In this document: piece after piece, positions 48,121 to 60,560 of the stretch | How the letters are laid out: each line of letters begins with the position of its first letter | How positions within the stretch are numbered: position 1 is the stretch's first letter | Assembly: GCA_021234155.1 (NCBI GenBank) | Contig: JAJEKV010000054.1 | Span: 6,227,370 to 6,291,369 of the forward strand | DNA from: Isoetes taiwanensis | Lineage: Eukaryota; Streptophyta; Lycopodiopsida; Isoetales; Isoetaceae | Direction: 5' to 3' | Length of the DNA stretch: 64,000 nt | Notes under the pieces: generated by a model | What the model was told of the DNA's origin: nothing | Seen by the model: the letters and a program-made list of their open reading frames with translations, nothing else | The model's database searches: none | Made by a program: the position numbers and the translations under genes

Positions 48121-50050
48121 GATAGCTGTGTTGATAGCATCGCGCCTCCTCTGTTTCGCGGCCGGATGCTGCATTTCAAAGTGTGATGTTTCCAGCCGGA
48201 TGCTCTGTTTCGGCTCTATATCACGGGAGCTCTGTTTTAAATCCGGGTCCTTGCTTTCGTCATTTTTGTTCCCATTTGAAAGCGAGAGAAAAGCGGATCT
48301 CGGCTCCTTGCTCGTGTTGCATGATCAAGGAGGCAATCTTTTTTGAGGTTTTATGGCGTTGAAGATAATGACGGGTTTGTTGCATCACATTGCGGAAAAA
48401 AGCCACGACTACCTCGTTACCGCAGTACGCATACTTAGGCCAGCGTTTTAAAGCCGGCGGTCTGCGGCAAATAGATTTGGATTGTTTTATAGGATTGGGT
48501 GAGTTTGGTTCAAATCCCTAACCTAGCCATAGCTTCTTTGCTAAGTTCACCACAGTAATTTTACGTTCTAAGTTTTCTTGGGCATTGGTTGCGAGTTCTG
48601 ATTGGTCCTTGGATCGGTACATGAAATAGATCCGATTTGTAGCATCCTTGATTTTTTTTTCATTCACATTCTTGCCTTGAGGCATGCTTTGGGATAACCC
48701 GGGGTCTTGAGGCGTAGCGTGATATATGTTCTTGCGGCATTAGGCGCAACTCCCTGCACCCTGTTCCTTTATGTATCGGTTATGGCGTACATCTTTCATA
48801 TTTGGCTCGCATTGAAGAAATCGAAGAAGGCCGCTCATTCCGTCCTTGGGAATCGAATGCGTCTTTATCGGCGGCTTCTAGCGGTATCGGCCATCGCCAA
48901 AGCCAAACAAGCTCTTGAAGAAGGTGCATTTGTAGGTTTTGTTCGAAGCGAAAAGAAACTCAAGAATGCCCTTCATCGCCGGTTCGAGGATCGGATTTTG
49001 ATTCTATGATAGGACTCCTGGCGATTACGTGATTGGGGCTCCCAAAGCTGGGCCAAACTTGGCTATGGCGGTCGATGCGCTAAATGCCTCCGGCCCGGGG
49101 CGTTAAAAGGCGACGCGTCCTCCCTGGAGTTATGGGCGGAAAAATGGCCTCGTGGCCATGTGGCCGAAATTCACCGGCGTCTTTGCGTCGTGCATTCGAA
49201 TTCGTGGCCACATGGCCACTCACCATTTTATGGCCCATAACTCCTCGAAGAAGTGAGGCGTTATCTACCCCTTATCGGACTCTCGATTGTAAAGGGTGAT
49301 AACTAGTTATCAGCAGGCCTCGACCTTACATGCAAATATCGGTAGGGGACGTACAAGCTGAAGCCCGCGCATTTTTTGTTTATCGGCTTCGGCGGGCCAC
49401 CGATAACCTTACCTTATCGGACTCTTGTGTATCAAGGGAGAGTCCGTTTTTGTTATCATGCTACGAGAATGCGATAACTAGTTATCTCGATCTTGAACTC
49501 TCGATATCGATACTCCTCAATACGATAACTAATTATCCTCTTTGGTTCAATAAAGACTAAAGGATCGATGCTCTAAATCCGGCCAAGACTTCTGAGAATG
49601 GATGCTCTAAATCTATGCCATGGCCCTCACAACAGCGCCAGCTGTTGCTCTCTGGCAGTCGTTGCCAAGCGCCCTTTAAAATCATGTAGATTCTTTGCTT
49701 TCGTCGGCCATCTCCCTTTGCTCCATCGCCCATCTCCACAATCTAATCTAATGAAACCTAACAAGTGAAAAAAATGACAAATGTCGATCAATTAAAGGAA
49801 AAAAAAAGAGGGACAAAATTTGGCCAGATAAGCCCGATAAAGGCGATTATCTGTCTTGGCTTTGGCGGGAACACATCTGAACATAGCGGGCCTTCGTCGC
49901 GTGTCCAAAATCACGTGGCCTCGGGCGTACCCTCGGCCTTAGTATTGCGTATTAAGGGAGAGTCCGCTTTTTCTTTGTTATCATTACTAGAGGATAGTTA
50001 TGCGATCTTTGGGCGATGCGATAATTAATTATATACTCCTCTAGTACTAA
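48121..50050. other. CpG-rich unassigned region with palindromes
   Basis: No recognised gene. A plus ORF at 48707-49009 (100 codons, including a hydrophobic first half and a basic second half) has no motif I know. From 49250 the sequence holds repeated blocks CCTTATCGGACTCT, AAGGGAGAGTCCG and the palindrome GATAACTAGTTATC, suggesting remains of one or more small elements or an LTR leader. Confidence 0.45.
49298..50033. repeat. Repeated GATAACTAGTTATC palindromes
   Basis: Perfect 14-base palindrome at 49298-49311 and 49473-49486; variants GATAACTAATTATC at 49524-49537 and GATAATTAATTATA at 50020-50033. Two of these are preceded by a hairpin of GGACTCT with AGAGTCC (49419-49445 and, diverged, near 49955-49970). 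Confidence 0.75.
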
Positions 50051-50199
50051 TACTAATTATATGGAACCCCGATGTAGATGGCCTGGAAAAAACCGCGAAG
50101 GAAAAAGGCAAAGCGATGAAAGCGATGCGTGGGGAACAAGCTTTGGATCACTTTAACTGCTACAAGCTGCTTCATTCCTTATCAAAAGATCTAAAAAGA

Positions 50200-52827
50200 T
50201 GCAAGGGAAGAAATCAAAGCAACTCCATCATTGATTACGCATGATTTGAAGGATGTTGCTCTGATTTGAAATGTCTGCCGAGAAGAGATTAAACAACTCA
50301 AACAGTCCATAGAAGAATTGAAAGATCTTTTTCTTTGAATTACAAGAAAGCCAGAATCTTTCGAAGAAGGATATGAACAAGGTTTCAAGCACGAGCAAAT
50401 TGTAGCACAAATTACCTCGGTATAGAAACTAAAGTCAGTTGTTTACTCAAGGGCGAATCAGGATTACGAGCATGAAGACCGTGCAACCGTCGTGCGAAAA
50501 ATATTATTGTTCTTTGGATTGTTGGAAGATGAAAATGAATCTGAAGCGGTGATTGCCAAATTCTTTACAAACACAATGCATCCGCATAATCCGGAAGTCA
50601 AAACTTGTAAAAGGCGGGAAAGAAAGCGGAATTAAAATTAGACCGGTGCTTATTAAACTTGCTTCAAAGGGAAGCGCATTGAGAGGATAATCGAGATCGA
50701 AGCCATCCGAAAAGGGCAAAAGTTTGGCTGAATGATGATCATTTGTGGAGCGAGAAGGAAAGAAAATTGTTGTTGGAAGAGGTTCGAAAACTAAATAAAA
50801 GCATAGGGATCTGAGGCCCTGGAATCATGGTGGAATGTACATGGACCGACGAGAAAACAAAGATCCTAAGCAACCGCTTTTTGCAAAGAATGACATTATA
50901 GCTTTCCACCGGAGACATGGGAACACGAAACTAAGCTGGTTATTGCAAATTCGGGATTTTGAAATGATTGGTTCTACATGGAATGAAAAGGCACAAGTCA
51001 GCGTGGTTGGGGTGGATTAGCGTGCTATGTCGGGAAGAATTTGATTAAGAATATCACAATCGCCAATACAAGTAAGTCTGAGACAATATTTATGGCTGAA
51101 GCTCCAAAATAAAAGTAGGGAAATATATATAGCAATTGTATATTTTTGCTTGGCTAGATCCTTATCCATCAAGGTATATGATCATCTGAATTAAATTCAG
51201 TGATCCTTTGTTTTATCGGCGCGTGACATATGTAAATCTGAGGGAAAAGTCACAGTATTTATAGCGGGTGACTTAAATGGCGAGTTGGCAATAAAGCAAG
51301 CTTCTATATTATCAGGAGAGAAAAGACTTCTTGTGGCTACTAGAAACCCCGAGCAAGAAGCGTGGCCCAAGTAAGTCATGGGATCTATGATCGAGGAGGA
51401 ATGAGATAGGCGAGCATGTTTTGGCTTTATGTGAAACACAGAATTTGATAATTTACAGCGGGATCTCACATATCCCTTCTCGAGGGCAAGCATACATGTT
51501 ATCAACCTAATGGAAGTGTGTTGTAGATTTATTTACTAGGAGGAGCGGAAGATATGAAACTCATTTAATTTCACTATTATGGACGAGTAAACCGGACTCG
51601 GATCATCGCCATATGTTTTGAGGTGGTTCGAAAAAATCATTAACACACGGAGCGAGGTGCCTCCGCCAGAACTTCAAAAGTAAGATATAAAATTTGCGCC
51701 AAATATGAGGAAGCTATAGATCTTTGCGATAATGAAGTTGTATGGCCAAATAAGCTTGATGAAAAGAGTAGCACTTTGAAGAAAATTATCATGGATAAAG
51801 CGGTGAGGTATTTGGGTTCTCAAAGCATAATAAATATCATCGTAGCAAGTGGTTTGATCATGAATGCTATCTTTGAAAGCGGATTGCAAGCGGGCACCAA
51901 ATGATGATGCAATCAGGGCACGGTATAGGAATCTAGTAAAAGATAAAAAAAGGGTATGGCAGCGCATACACGAGGAAAAGTTAATAGAAGAAATTGCGAG
52001 TGACTCAAAAAAGTTTTGAAACAAAACTAAGCGACATACAGTTGGAAATCTTGAAAATGATTTATTACAATGGGTTTTGAATTGTATAAGCGATAGTCAA
52101 GTGATATTGATTGTGAAGGCGATTGGTACCAATATTTACAATAGCGGATGTGGAACATGCTTTGAAACACATGGCAAATGGAAGAGCTAAAGATTCATAT
52201 GGGATGTGCTTTCGGAATTGTTTAAATGGGGTGGGCATCAATTGCACCTAGTTTTAGTGGAAATCTGCAATGAAGCTTTACTTATAGGGAGATTCCCAAG
52301 AGAATGGAGCACAAACGAGTAGTGCCGATTCACAAAAATGGTAGCAAAGGCGATGTCGAAATTACGGGGCCGATTTCGATAATGTTTTTTGCAAAACTAT
52401 TTGCTTCCATCTTTGGAAAACAAATTGACAACATGGGCGGATGAGCCACGATGAGAGAGCATATGGGCAAGCGGGATTTAGGAGCCGGCCTCTACATTAG
52501 ACCATCTTGTGGCCTTAAGAGTTATCTTGAAGAGCAAAAGGTTCGGAAACAAAGCGGCTTTGCATTTGTTGACTTAACAAAAGCATTCGATCGAATACAA
52601 AGAAAAGACATAGCGGCTTTCGACTTGAAATGCTCCGGTTTTCTTGAGTTAAGGAATCTTTGTTTCATGCTTATATAAAAAGTATTAGTTGAGTTGTCAT
52701 TTCCCTTTAATGGATCGGACCAAATTGCAAAAACACTATAGATGTTAAACAAGGGTGCCCGTGTTAGCCTACACTTTTTTGGTTTGTATATAGATGTACT
52801 AGAAAATTGGATGACCCAGTTAGGTGG
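50200..52827 (+). pseudogene. Decayed LINE, third copy of the RRM-ORF1 family
   Basis: Plus strand. ORF1 blocks at 50470-50820 read LLEDENESEAVIAKFFTNTM and KLLLEEVRKLNKSIGI with an intervening CKR. ORF2 starts near 50829 with WNVHGPTRKQ; GGLACYVGKNLIKNITIAN lies near 51013 and FIAGDLNGELAIKQA near 51258. The RT includes FVDLTKAFDRIQRKDIAAFD (52565) and VELSFPFNGSD, and ends at LENWMTQLGG where the chromovirus LTR begins. Many stops and short indels are present. The reverse transcriptase is cut in mid-domain at 52827 by a later insertion, so the missing part may lie beyond the chromovirus. Confidence 0.85.
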
Positions 52828-54321
52828 TGTGACGTTCCATTACAATATCACGGTCTCAAGGCATTATCTGAGTACTCTGGCACGATCCACAGCGATTACC
52901 GTAGATCCGGTCGGCGTGTATGCCGATGTATAACCAAGCAAGGGCGCCCTAAGGGCAACTTACCAAATGCGCTTACACACTTAGCAATCACGGCGCACCT
53001 TTAGACCTTTAACCCATTAAAGGTAGACCATGGGTCATGGAAAACCCTAAACCTAAGCGATAGCCTACATAAGGCATCAAAACCCTAACATTCTTTGCCC
53101 ACCACGACCTTAGAGCTCAGGTCGGCGCTTCCAGGAGTCAATTCCAACTCCCCACGATACGCACATGGCAAATACTAGTCGGATCATCCCTCGACAGCAT
53201 CCCGGCGAGCGGGGACATGGGCCTTAGGATCGAGAGGACGTGAACGATGAGGTATTTAGTCGATTGAATAGCTTAAACCTTGTTCCGATACCAAGACAGT
53301 AGGTTTTAACCTATTAAATAAGCCCTTAAAGCCAAGTAGATCCACGAGATTGACTCTAACTAAAAGAACCTAACTCTATGTATTAGATTAGTTCTTATTA
53401 TTTATGTTCATATGATGGACGGATGCATTGTGGACTCATTGTATTGGGAAGGGGGTAGAGACTTAAAGCTTAATAGATGATGCTCTAGCTAGTCCCTCTT
53501 AGTGCATTACTAGAATTAGGCTCAGGTGCACAAGAACCCCCACACCGGTTGTGGGTGAAGGGGGAGCCCGGCTTAGAATGAAGTTAGGTGTTACGGCCCC
53601 TTGACCGATCCCCCTCCGGGTGTATAAGGCCCTCTAGGGGATGAGTGACTAGGTCTAATGGCTTCACAGCGAGTGTGTGTGGGTAAGGCATGGGCTCGAC
53701 ACCCGTGGGGTGGAGTTCACCTTCCGATGGTTTAAGTCGAATAAGGGTGGCCCTCTAGTCACCTTGGATTGACATGTAGATCTCGGAGGGAGTGATCCCA
53801 CCGGCCCCATCGACCGGGAGATGTAACGGGAATAGCCCCTTTGGCTATGCACTGGCCTTCTGATCGAGTCCCAACACTTTTCAACCTACTCTTGCAAAGT
53901 GTGCACGGGGAGGGGGATGGAGTGGACAACCCTAAGCCATGTTCTTATGCCAGCCCAATCCATTGTCATGATCATGCGCATTGAACTCGGAGACCCAAGC
54001 TAGTCGAGTCCTTCCCCTGAGTGCCAGCCTTGGGTAGGAACTTCCTTTGTATCGTCTTTGATCTTTGTCTATGCAGATATTGATGTGCCACCCTTCGAGG
54101 TGGATATATGATGTTATGTTACTGACGTGTATGTTTACGCTTCCGCATCTAGGTAGGCCCTGAGGAAGACGGGGTAAAATGACCCCTTCACTCTTCCCAC
54201 TGTGGACTCTGGGCGGTCACAGTGATATGTGGAGGGCCCTGTATCAGTGTGGAGCTTGTGCGGGGGATGAACTCCTGTTTGTATACGGTGCGGGCATCGT
54301 ATATGAGTAGGGGACGTCACA
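52828..54321 (+). repeat. 5' LTR of the chromovirus
   Basis: 1,494 bp, starts TGTGACGTTCCATTAC and ends GGGGACGTCACA. It is directly followed by a tRNA-type primer site. The ACGTCA/TGACGT ends resemble bZIP (ACGT-core) sites, which may be chance. No gene lies inside; short ORFs are incidental. Confidence 0.88.
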
Positions 54322-54322
54322 G

Positions 54323-54334
54323 TGGTATCAGAGC
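54323..54334 (+). promoter_or_regulatory. Primer binding site (initiator tRNA-Met)
   Basis: TGGTATCAGAGC, the standard plant LTR-retrotransposon primer site complementary to the 3' end of initiator tRNA-Met, one base after the LTR end. Confidence 0.92.
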
Positions 54335-54527
54335 AATGTTCTTGGAGACCAAGAGCAAAGCACTGGCCATGCTCCCAGTAGTACTAACTTGATAGGATCC
54401 TTAAACCTCGAAAAGTGGGAAAAAAAAAATTTTCTCATTTTCTTTAGTACGTGCTAAGCTAGTAACAATTAGGTGAATTGGAACTTAATGAGACTAAAAA
54501 GAATGAGCCAAAATCTCCTCTGGCAAG

Positions 54528-54600
54528 GATGTCTCACAGCTCGCGCCTGGTCAAAGAACTGCACTTTAGTTTTTGAGCAGGGCGCTACCTGTGAGACATC
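54528..54600. repeat. Foldback repeat, copy 1
   Basis: A 73-bp near-complete hairpin. Ends GATGTCTCACAG and CTGTGAGACATC are perfect 12-base inverted repeats; inner arms GCGCC/GGCGC and TCAAAGAACT/AGTTTTTGA pair around a CTTTAG centre. Confidence 0.8.
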
Positions 54601-54720
54601 GAGCCAAGAATACGTTAAACTTGATAAATTTGAGAAAAGTAATAGGGTAGGGCTAGCTCTAAGGTAGGAATTAGTTGGAATAGCATGTTTAAATTACATA
54701 AATTACTTAAAAATGTGTAA

Positions 54721-54782
54721 GATCTCACAGCTCGGCGCTGGTCTAAAACTAAACTTTAGTTTTTGAGGGCGCCTAGGTGAGA
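54721..54782. repeat. Foldback repeat, copy 2
   Basis: Same design as copy 1: TCTCACAG...GGTGAGA ends, GGCGC arm, and central AAACTAAACTTTAGTTTTTG. Confidence 0.75.
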
Positions 54783-56367
54783 ATAATGGCAAAAAGTCTG
54801 AAATAAGTGTAAGTTTTAACTAAATAGGTGCCTTAGCGTGTTAAAAAGACCAACTTGAATTTTGACCTAAAAATTTGCCAAGCTATAAATAAGTAGACCC
54901 CCTCATTTGAACATTCGCCTTAGAAACCGACTCTCGCTCCCTAAAGCGATCTTTAAACCGAGATCCGATTGACGATCCAGTCAAACATGGCACGGACCAA
55001 GCGGGCGGCGAGGAAAGCCCGCCTGTGCGGCAACCAAAGACCACGAGCCGGCCAGATGCTTCGAGCTTCTGGACCCCCAACGTCAATTCTTCCAAAGGAG
55101 GGAGAACCTTCAACGAAAGCACACAATCAAGAAGAAGAAGTACACCCGTAAGGTGAACGGAGATAATTGAGGAGGAGTGGAGAGCCAGCGGAAAAGAGGG
55201 ACCAAGGCCCGAGAGGAACAGAGAGGATGCCGACCGTGAGTTTCCAATCATTGAAGAACAAGTCAAGCCTCGGATTCGGAAAAAAGAAGCAGAGAGCAAA
55301 GAAGAGCGTAGGGCGAAATGAGTTCGAAACGTTAGAGGGAAGCAGACCACGCTTTTATCGTGAAGTATAAACGAGAGAGAAAATGGAACAAAAGAAGAGG
55401 GAAGAAGAGGAGGCAAAGCGGCCGAAGAACCGTGAAGAAGAAAAGGGAAGTTCTGGTGGGTCCAAGGAAGCTCAAGGATGTTCCGCCAGCCTAGAAGCCC
55501 AACCCCAAGATCACCATTACCGTAATCCACCACCGGACAGCCTCCCGCCTCTGGAGGATTCCGACGGGAGACCATAACCCCAAACGAGGGGGCAAGGGGC
55601 CCTCCGGAATCCTAGGCCCATCAAGCGGTGGTAACCGAAGCAGGTGGCCTGAGGAGGAGCAACAGGACAAAGTGCGTAAAACCCCTCCTTGTCAAAGTGG
55701 GGATGAAAGAAAGCAGCCACGGTGACACTGCCGGGAGAGTATGTCACAAACCGGTCAAAGATCTATGAGCTAAGATGAGGGAGCACGGGGTATATATGAA
55801 GGAGGAGAGGCTTACAACTCCTACTGCCGGGGGAGCGAGGGGTCGGGGACCATCGAAGGGCACCCAACCAAGCAGCCGGACCCTAAGACCCCCACCACTA
55901 AAACCAAGGTCGAAAAAGCCCGCCTTAAAAAGCTCGCCCGAGGCGGCTCGAGTAAAGAGCACTACTTGAGATTCGACACTTCCAGTAGCTTCTCCTGACC
56001 TCGATTCCGATTCGCCCCCCTTTGCTCGGCTAGTTAGAAATAATGAGGATTTAAGCGGACTTACGGTGGTCCGTAGATTTAGATGTCGCCTACGACCACA
56101 GAAGCCGTGGCGAGAAGATAGTGCAACATTTTGAAGGCCTCAAGCAACTTACCCACTTTATCCATCCCAAAGGACACCGATGAGGCAAGATATGCAACTT
56201 AAGCTTCGCATCAAGGGAAGCGACTTTGAACTTTTGTAAATAATCGAAAATTTTGTAATATAGAACAATTTGAGTACTTAGGTATTTAATCTTGCGAATT
56301 AAGGCAATTAGCAAGCAATTAGTTTTGTTTTAGAAAAATAGGGCGATTCGCGAGGCCTAAAAGGCGT

Positions 56368-56453
56368 GATGTCTCTGACTCGCGCTTGGTCTCACACACC
56401 ATCCTCTTGGTCAAGAAACTAAACTTTAGTTTTTTTTGGCGCTAGGCGTGAGA
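56368..56453. repeat. Foldback repeat, copy 3
   Basis: Carries GATGTCTCTGACTCGCGC, an extra 22-base insert (CTCACACACCATCCTCTTGG), then the shared GTCAAGAAACTAAACTTTAG centre and a GGCGCTAGGCGTGAGACC end. Confidence 0.7.
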
Positions 56454-56581
56454 CCTTGCTCAAACTTGCCTAAAACCGCCCAAATTGACCAAATAAGGGG
56501 TCAATTCTACGGTTTTGATGAGTCCATCATCTTACACCCTTAGTTTACCTAAATTGGACATGTTTTGATCAAAATGGGACT

Positions 56582-56650
56582 GATGTCTCACGAGTCGGCG
56601 CTGGTCAAGAAACTAAACTTTAGTTTTTGAGCGTAGCTGCCAGTTGCGGA
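56582..56650. repeat. Foldback repeat, copy 4
   Basis: GATGTCTCACGAGTCGGCGC with the shared AAACTAAACTTTAGTTTTTG centre; the right arm is decayed. Confidence 0.7.
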
Positions 56651-58839
56651 GAACCTACCATTTCGTATCACCAATACTTGTCCAAATGATTTTTCAACCT
56701 ATTGTGTTAGCATCTTTAGGTAGTCAGGTCATGCTCAAACCCTTAAATTAGTATTCAATTCCCATTCTAACCTTAGTATAGACTAGAATTGCCCCAACCC
56801 CAAAATTTTCCAAGTCACCCAAAAAATTAGGGTTTTCCCTCTTTTCTATAAATAAGCCCTCATTTTCATGTAGCACCCCACAAGTTTGCTCCTGCCCCTT
56901 AGCCGATTTTTGGGCTCCTAAAGGCTCTTGCAACCCATTGCTACTCTCTTCCTCATTAAACTCATGACAACCTCGAGTTTCGCCCGGATGGTGCAGTAGC
57001 CCGGTAGCTCATGCAGGTCGAAGTGATCGATGAGATTTTTCGTGTCTTGAAAGGAGATAGATGTCCAAGCAACCTTGCACGCCCGACCTATAAGCGAGTC
57101 CATGCAATGAATTTCAAGCTAGGGTAGAGCCATCTCTAGTGCAGCTTCCACCTTGCGTAGGCTACTTTGTTTCCTAGGCAATCCCTGGCTTGACCTTAGG
57201 CGATGTTCCAAACATTGCCCAAGTATCTCACAAACAAGGCCCAAATTTGCCGCGCCCAGGAGCCAATGGTCACGGTAATCCAGCGGGGACCAAATACTTC
57301 TCTTTCAACAACGCCCTAGCAATTTTTCTTACCGTCAGCCGAGAACCCCATGGGAGAAACCTCCATTCCCCCCCATGGACCCAATGGACAATGCAGCGGA
57401 AGAAGACCTCCGCTCAAATGCGAGCGAGCAGCAGAAGGAAAAAGAGGAAGGCTCCAGGAGAATAAGGATGAAGACTTCTGCCTCGACCTCGACCCAGCGG
57501 AAGAAGCGCAAAGCAAACAAGAGTGGCAAGACTTCGAGAAAAAGCCCAAGAAACTCTTAGGATCGCGCCACCCCTTGGGCTAGGCATCCTGAGCCAGCCC
57601 CATCGATTGTCGAGGGCGAAGAATTTTTACTCCTAAGCGACATCCAAAACCTCAGAAAGAGAAAGGAGTGCTCGACGGACGAGTTCTTTGCACCAACCGA
57701 GAATGGACCTAAACGACTTCATCGTCAGGAGCCTCAAACTTCCCATTCAGTAAAGGCGGGCACAGGAGAGTCGACCTCCCGGAAGTAACAGCCTCTGACA
57801 ACACTCAGTGATTATGGGCCCGAGGCAGGGCCACGCCAAACCAGCGGGAAGGACTGCCCTCTGAGGCGGATGGGGATCCATACGCGACCTCCCGAACATC
57901 TTTGGCAGGCGGCTCTTACGGCGGCTTTACCTCCGGGGATTCGACCTCGGGAGGGAAAGCGGCCTTGATGAGACTCTGAGGGGCTCACAAATTTGTGATT
58001 TGATGACTATCTTTGAACCCGAACCGCAATTTGGAGATACAAGCGAGGACATCATAACGGCTTAGTCGTTGCGGTGTGCAACTTCCCTGTGATGGATGGA
58101 AGACTAGCATTAATTCATAAATTCAGAGGGTATGTTTTAATTTGCGCTCATAGGAAAACATGGCGGTATAGGCCTTAACTTAAGTATGCCATCACGAGTG
58201 AAGAAGCGGTGCTTTACTAGATGTTTTGACCGCCGCCATACCTTTACTGGCGGGGAAAGGCGGTGACCGCCGCCTATACTTCCGATAGCGGGATGAAGAG
58301 TTAGCGAGAGCTTTGCGAGAGGGGATCTTGATCCAATCGTCCTTAGGAACTTAGGTCATTGGGGTGACCCAAGTGAAGAAGTTCCTAGAGGATAATCCAT
58401 CTACGGCGATATCAAGATTAGTTAGAAGTCTTGATCCGAAGCCTTTTGTATTAACATATTATATAATATGAATATAACTTCTTTTTGCACTTTGAATGTT
58501 TTGTTGATGTATTTTTTGTCCCGACTATACCAACATCACATATAATGCAAGGGGAACAAATAAAACTAACCGATCTGACCATAACCAAGCGCAATTGTAA
58601 AGAGAACAAGAACTTGAGCGGTCGAACAAACAGGAGGCCCAACATGGATGAAGAGACTCGATAGGCAACCCCTTCCACGGGAACCTCCCGAAGGATATGG
58701 TCCCATGACCCGGAAGAGAGATGTCGCCAGATCGAAACCAGCTGGACAGATAAAAGACCCCTACTAGCGGCCAAAGCATCATAGAGACCACAAAACACAC
58801 CCCGAAAGTCGGGGAAAAAGACAAGAAGAGGAGGAGTAA

Positions 58840-59580
58840 AGAAGGAGTCCCCAGCACGCGAGGACCTCCAACTCAAGCTCGACCCGGATTCTCGAGTCGA
58901 GAAAGAGGTCGAGTAAAGGGACGGACCGAGAGACTACAGGCGACGGAGGCTTCTCGGACTGACTACGGAAGAAGGTGGACTCAAAGACTGGCAATGTATG
59001 GAAAGCCCCTGGAATCAGCGAGGCAGTTCGGCGAACAGAATCCGGCTTAGCTTAGAAGCGAGGCATGGCTCGTAAAATGAGTGAAGCATCGCAATGCCTA
59101 TGGCATGAAGGACAAAGACAAAGCGTGGTGGCAACCAACTTAAAAGGAGCCGCACGAATCCGGTGGAAAGGGCTATGCCAAGGCGCATGGCTTAAGCAGA
59201 GATCGGTCTGGTTTAAGAAGTTCTCAAAAGCCTCAAGAGCCACTCATGTCCCCTCGAGAACACAAGTCAAACATGATCTTTGTGGTTCACGATTGCGGCT
59301 AAGGAGCTCAAGACAATACGTATACACCCGAAGAGTTTATGAGACTAAGACCGTATGCGAAAATCGGGCCGAAAGCGAAACATGCAAAGGAAAGAATGAG
59401 GGCTTCGGGGAAACTCAGAAACTCGTAATGCAGGGCAATAGACCCCAAAAACAAGAACTGAGTCCAAGGCAATTAGTTTGCAAGGATCCGGACCGCAGAG
59501 TAACGAAGCGGCCTTCTTTACCATCGATAGAGGCCAAAAGCAACAGGGGAGCTTCTGATCAGGGGCGGCCAGTCCGTTGA
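58840..59580 (+). pseudogene. Degenerate gag-like region
   Basis: The frame at 59065-59580 begins MARKMSEASQCLWHEGQRQS and contains VVATNLKGAARIRWKG, resembling the LKGAAxxWW helix of plant gypsy gag. No CCHC knuckle can be read. The position between leader and pol supports gag. Flanking frames are broken. Confidence 0.5.
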
Positions 59581-60560
59581 AAGTCCGAAATTTATACAAA
59601 ACCAACCAAAAACAAAGCAGAAAGAAAGCGTGTGTCCTTCAAGGACAAAGCGGGAGGGTCGATTACTTTCAGCACACGGTCCTTCACAGCGCTGCCCAAG
59701 GAGAAAAAGGCGTGAATGCATGGAGAAGCGGCTCGCTTCAGATGTTTCCAACCCCGCCACAATCGAACGCAATAACGCCCATCCATTTATATGAGCTTCG
59801 GCAGCGTAGTTAGGCGGATAGGACACTCCGTGACGAGCGAAGGCGGCGAGGAGGCGATTACATTCGGGGTGAGTACCACATCTTCACCGGCTATAGATCT
59901 GTAAACGGTGAGGGGCCAGATATAAGGTAATCACCCACGGTAGGAAGGCAAAGGCCAAGTCCTTCATAGTCTTGATAGACTCGAGGGAAGTAGCCATAAC
60001 CGCATCCCCAGGGATGGTTGAAATGTTGAAATTGAAACCCTAAAGTCCAAACCAAGGCGTATCTTGGCAGCGAGTGATGAATACGGTGGGAAGAATCAAC
60101 CGACATTGACTTGCCGAGGGATTAATATCGGATAGGCGTAAGTAATGGGCATTGGCCGTCTGACTTGATCGTTGGAATGGAGTACCTTGGACCAGCAAGG
60201 GCCATCATTGATTATGTGAAAGCGGAAGGTGACCTTCCTAACGCCTCGCACGGCAAAAGCCATTGAGATCATAGGTAAAGAAGTTACCCCATCATGCAAT
60301 GTATGTCCGTTAAGAAGCTGCTCAAATCTATAAAGGCAGAAGGTAGCATACATCTTCAAACTCGAGATTGGGAACCCGATCGGAAGGAAACAAAGAAGAC
60401 AAAGCATGCCGACCAGTTGCCCAAGCCAACCGCCAACTTGATTCGCGGAGTTCCACGATCTCTTTCCGGATGAGGATCGAGAAGCTTCCTCCTTACGGAG
60501 GGAGTAGTGTGAGATAGCTTTTCAACCAGGGACCAAGCCGGCAGCAAGGCCCCATATAGA
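59581..60560 (+). other. Expected protease region, not recognisable
   Basis: Gag-pol junction. I could not find a D(S/T)GA protease motif in any frame. Short frames on both strands have no motif. Confidence 0.5.

Larger units (their letters stand above)
54335..58840 (+). other. Chromovirus leader region, unassigned
   Basis: About 4.5 kb between primer site and gag-like sequence, unusually long for a chromovirus. It contains four foldback repeats and several basic, Lys/Arg/Glu-rich short frames (54987-55151, 55383-55577, 57350-57583) with no recognised domain. Several may be compositional. An additional nested element cannot be excluded. Confidence 0.45.

Noticed and set aside
54323-54334. 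tRNA-like match considered as a tRNA gene
   Set aside because: Only the 12-base primer complement is present. There is no A box, B box or cloverleaf.
54987-55151. Frame starting MARTKRAARKA, like a histone H3 N-terminus
   Set aside because: Similarity stops after about ten residues. The rest has no histone fold and lies in a retrotransposon leader.
54883-55575. Minus-strand 230-codon ORF
   Set aside because: Lies over a basic, purine-rich plus frame in the chromovirus leader. Its Ser/Leu/Pro-rich composition is the expected antisense product and no domain is visible.
58451-58876. Minus ORF of 141 codons
   Set aside because: Hydrophobic and Ser-rich, with an alternative overlapping frame of similar quality. 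It lies inside the plus chromovirus region and shows no motif.
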